From assembly GCA_002495025.1 (NCBI GenBank), contig DADP01000037.1, positions 9,743 to 40,985 on the forward strand: a DNA stretch of 31,243 nt, given 5' to 3'. Position 1 is the first letter of the stretch; every line of letters begins with the position of its first letter. Under the pieces are notes generated by a model that did no database searches, had not been told where the DNA came from, and saw nothing but the letters and a program-made list of their open reading frames with translations. Source of the stretch: Desulfurococcaceae archaeon UBA285. GTDB taxonomy: Archaea; Thermoproteota; Thermoprotei_A; Sulfolobales; Desulfurococcaceae. The position numbers and the translations under genes were made by a program. Shown in pieces: positions 30,261 to 31,243 of the stretch.

Positions 30261-31243
30261 CTACTGGCTTTTTGATTTCCAAGACTTGGGGTATATACCT
30301 CTCGGCATAATTACTCTTGTTGTTTTCACTACAATACCCTTATCCATTCTAGCAATTTCGTCAGCGTTTTTCAATGCTTTTCCAAGAGCTACTAGTTCAC
30401 CCTTCAATGTGTAAATAGCAACTGTTTTACCAGCTTCTACATTGCGTGTTAACATAGACACTCCTGGTGCAGCGAGGTTTGCGCCGTGTGCAATAGCGTC
30501 TACAGCGGTGTCTAAAACAAGTATTTTGGGGAGGTGTGCTGTTGAAACCTCGACTGGTAACACGACTTTCTTTAAATATCTTTCATCGCCTTTGGTTCTC
30601 CATAGATAGAGGGCCTCGCTTACTTCTTGTAGAGATACTAGTGTTTCATCTTCGCGGAAGGGCCCTGTACGCGTCCTTCTCAGTTCCCTCATGTGTGCTC
30701 CAACGCCGAGTATGAGGCCAATATCGTGTGCTAGCTTCCTCATATATGTACCGGGGTCGCATAGTACTCTGAGTAGTAGGAATTTGTCTTGGACGTCTAG
30801 GATTTCTATTTCATATATTGTCTTGACTCTAATACTTCTCTTCACGCTTGATCTAAGTGGTGGCCTCTGATATATTTGTCCTTTAAAGTACTCGACTACT
30901 TCTTCGACTTTCTTTCTCTCTACTAAATCGTGTAGTTGAACAACCATTACGTATTCTTTAATACTGTGAATAACGTTTCCAATAACCTTTGTACTACTAG
31001 CTAGCCCTACTGGGAGCACGCCGGTTACTTTGGGGTTTCCCCGCCCCGGTCTCAAATGACACGGGGCTCTAGGGTTCCTCCATGACCCGCTTTTTCCACG
31101 TTGAACATTCTTTTAATCCAGGCTACAACTTCATGACTTGTAGGTCCTGGTGGTTTATCTAGGTTAATTACTCCAAACTCTACATGATCAGTTGGTTTTC
31201 TTTCATATGGTAAAACACCATAGTCTGGACTAGTGTCAGATTC
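30261..31243 (-). CDS. cbf5: tRNA/rRNA pseudouridine synthase Cbf5 (dyskerin), split by an mRNA intron; 5' end beyond window
   Basis: Two exons encode the catalytic subunit of the H/ACA RNP. Exon 1 (31069-31243 in the window) gives EFGVINLDKPPGPTSHEVVA and ends AGHGGTL plus one base. Exon 2 (30261-31036) resumes with PKVTGVLPVGL and later VLCDPGTYMRKLAHDIG and VGAHMRELRRTRTGPF; the C-terminus is a PUA domain. Joining the exons makes GGTLDPKVTG with the catalytic Asp, and the total of 951 nt is a whole number of codons. Unspliced, the frame is shifted and hits a stop at once. The ATG-like start at 31055 in other readings is an artefact of the intron. About 15-20 N-terminal residues lie outside. 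Confidence 0.95.
31037..31068 (-). other. Bulge-helix-bulge intron in cbf5 pre-mRNA (32 nt)
   Basis: On the minus strand the pairing is CCCT-AGA-GCCCCG with CGGGGC-GGGG-AAA. This gives a 6-bp inner helix, a 4-bp central helix (CCCU/GGGG with one G-U pair) and two 3-nt bulges. Cutting AG|A and AA|A removes 32 nt and joins CTAG to ACCCC, making CTA GAC CCC (Leu-Asp-Pro). The outer helix is weak (a GG/CC pair beyond mismatches). Introns at this conserved site of cbf5 are established in several Crenarchaeota. Confidence 0.93.

Noticed and set aside
31037..31055. Cbf5 start at 31055 (MRPGRGNPKV)
   Set aside because: These codons read through the intron in the wrong frame and put Asn where the catalytic Asp must be; splicing gives GTLDPKVTG.

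Overview
The window looks like chromosomal DNA of an AT-rich hyperthermophilic crenarchaeon (Thermoproteota), most likely Desulfurococcales-like. The evidence is an RpoG/Rpb8-like RNA polymerase subunit, TFE, aMBF1, a group II chaperonin, PAN, Cgi121, SmAP3, archaeal Trm56, a split archaeosine transglycosylase, tRNA introns, and a cbf5 gene interrupted by a bulge-helix-bulge (BHB) intron. I do not name a species. Only the 5S rRNA and tRNAs are GC-rich. Most genes carry a GGTG-type Shine-Dalgarno 5-9 nt before ATG, GTG or TTG, and this moves several starts inside the longest open frame.

Layout: 1-1.2 kb holds the end of an unknown gene, a membrane zinc-ribbon protein, 5S rRNA, a 19-bp perfect hairpin and a half-length TFS/RPB9-like zinc ribbon. 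1.3-6.6 kb holds ABCE1, then a sugar-phosphate block (FBP aldolase/phosphatase, triosephosphate isomerase, an intron-containing tRNA-Thr and a convergent pyruvate kinase). 6.7-9.7 kb holds a Trp/Glu-repeat micro-ORF, S17e-Cgi121, a C/D box sRNA, a winged-helix protein, S-adenosylhomocysteinase and a CAT tRNA. 9.8-12.8 kb holds thioredoxin reductase and a TFE / cytosine-C5 methyltransferase / DUF2122-like operon. 13-16 kb holds a thermosome gene convergent with a HerA-type ATPase whose frame breaks at a U UUU UUC UAA site. 16.2-23.3 kb holds RpoG, SmAP3-TgtA, PAN, PUA protein, PAC2, aMBF1 and HflX-Trm56. 23.5-25.2 kb holds a DUF438-hemerythrin-PAS sensor with a Cys-containing HTH regulator. 25.4-31.2 kb holds tRNA-Gly, a second C/D box sRNA, a sugar nucleotidyltransferase, tRNA-Phe, archaemetzincin, archease, form III RubisCO, a small membrane protein, an intron-containing tRNA-Ser, a small methyltransferase and cbf5.

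The themes are central carbon metabolism, tRNA/rRNA modification and processing, transcription factors and protein quality control. The three introns (two tRNA, one mRNA) all show BHB geometry and should use the same tRNA splicing endonuclease. I see no CRISPR array, insertion sequence or prophage. The most unusual signals are the possible programmed -1 frameshift in the HerA-like gene, the Trp/Glu micro-ORF, the cbf5 intron, the sensor-regulator operon with an inverted-repeat operator, the PAN homologue without a terminal HbYX motif, and near-symmetric TATA boxes that can serve two divergent transcripts.
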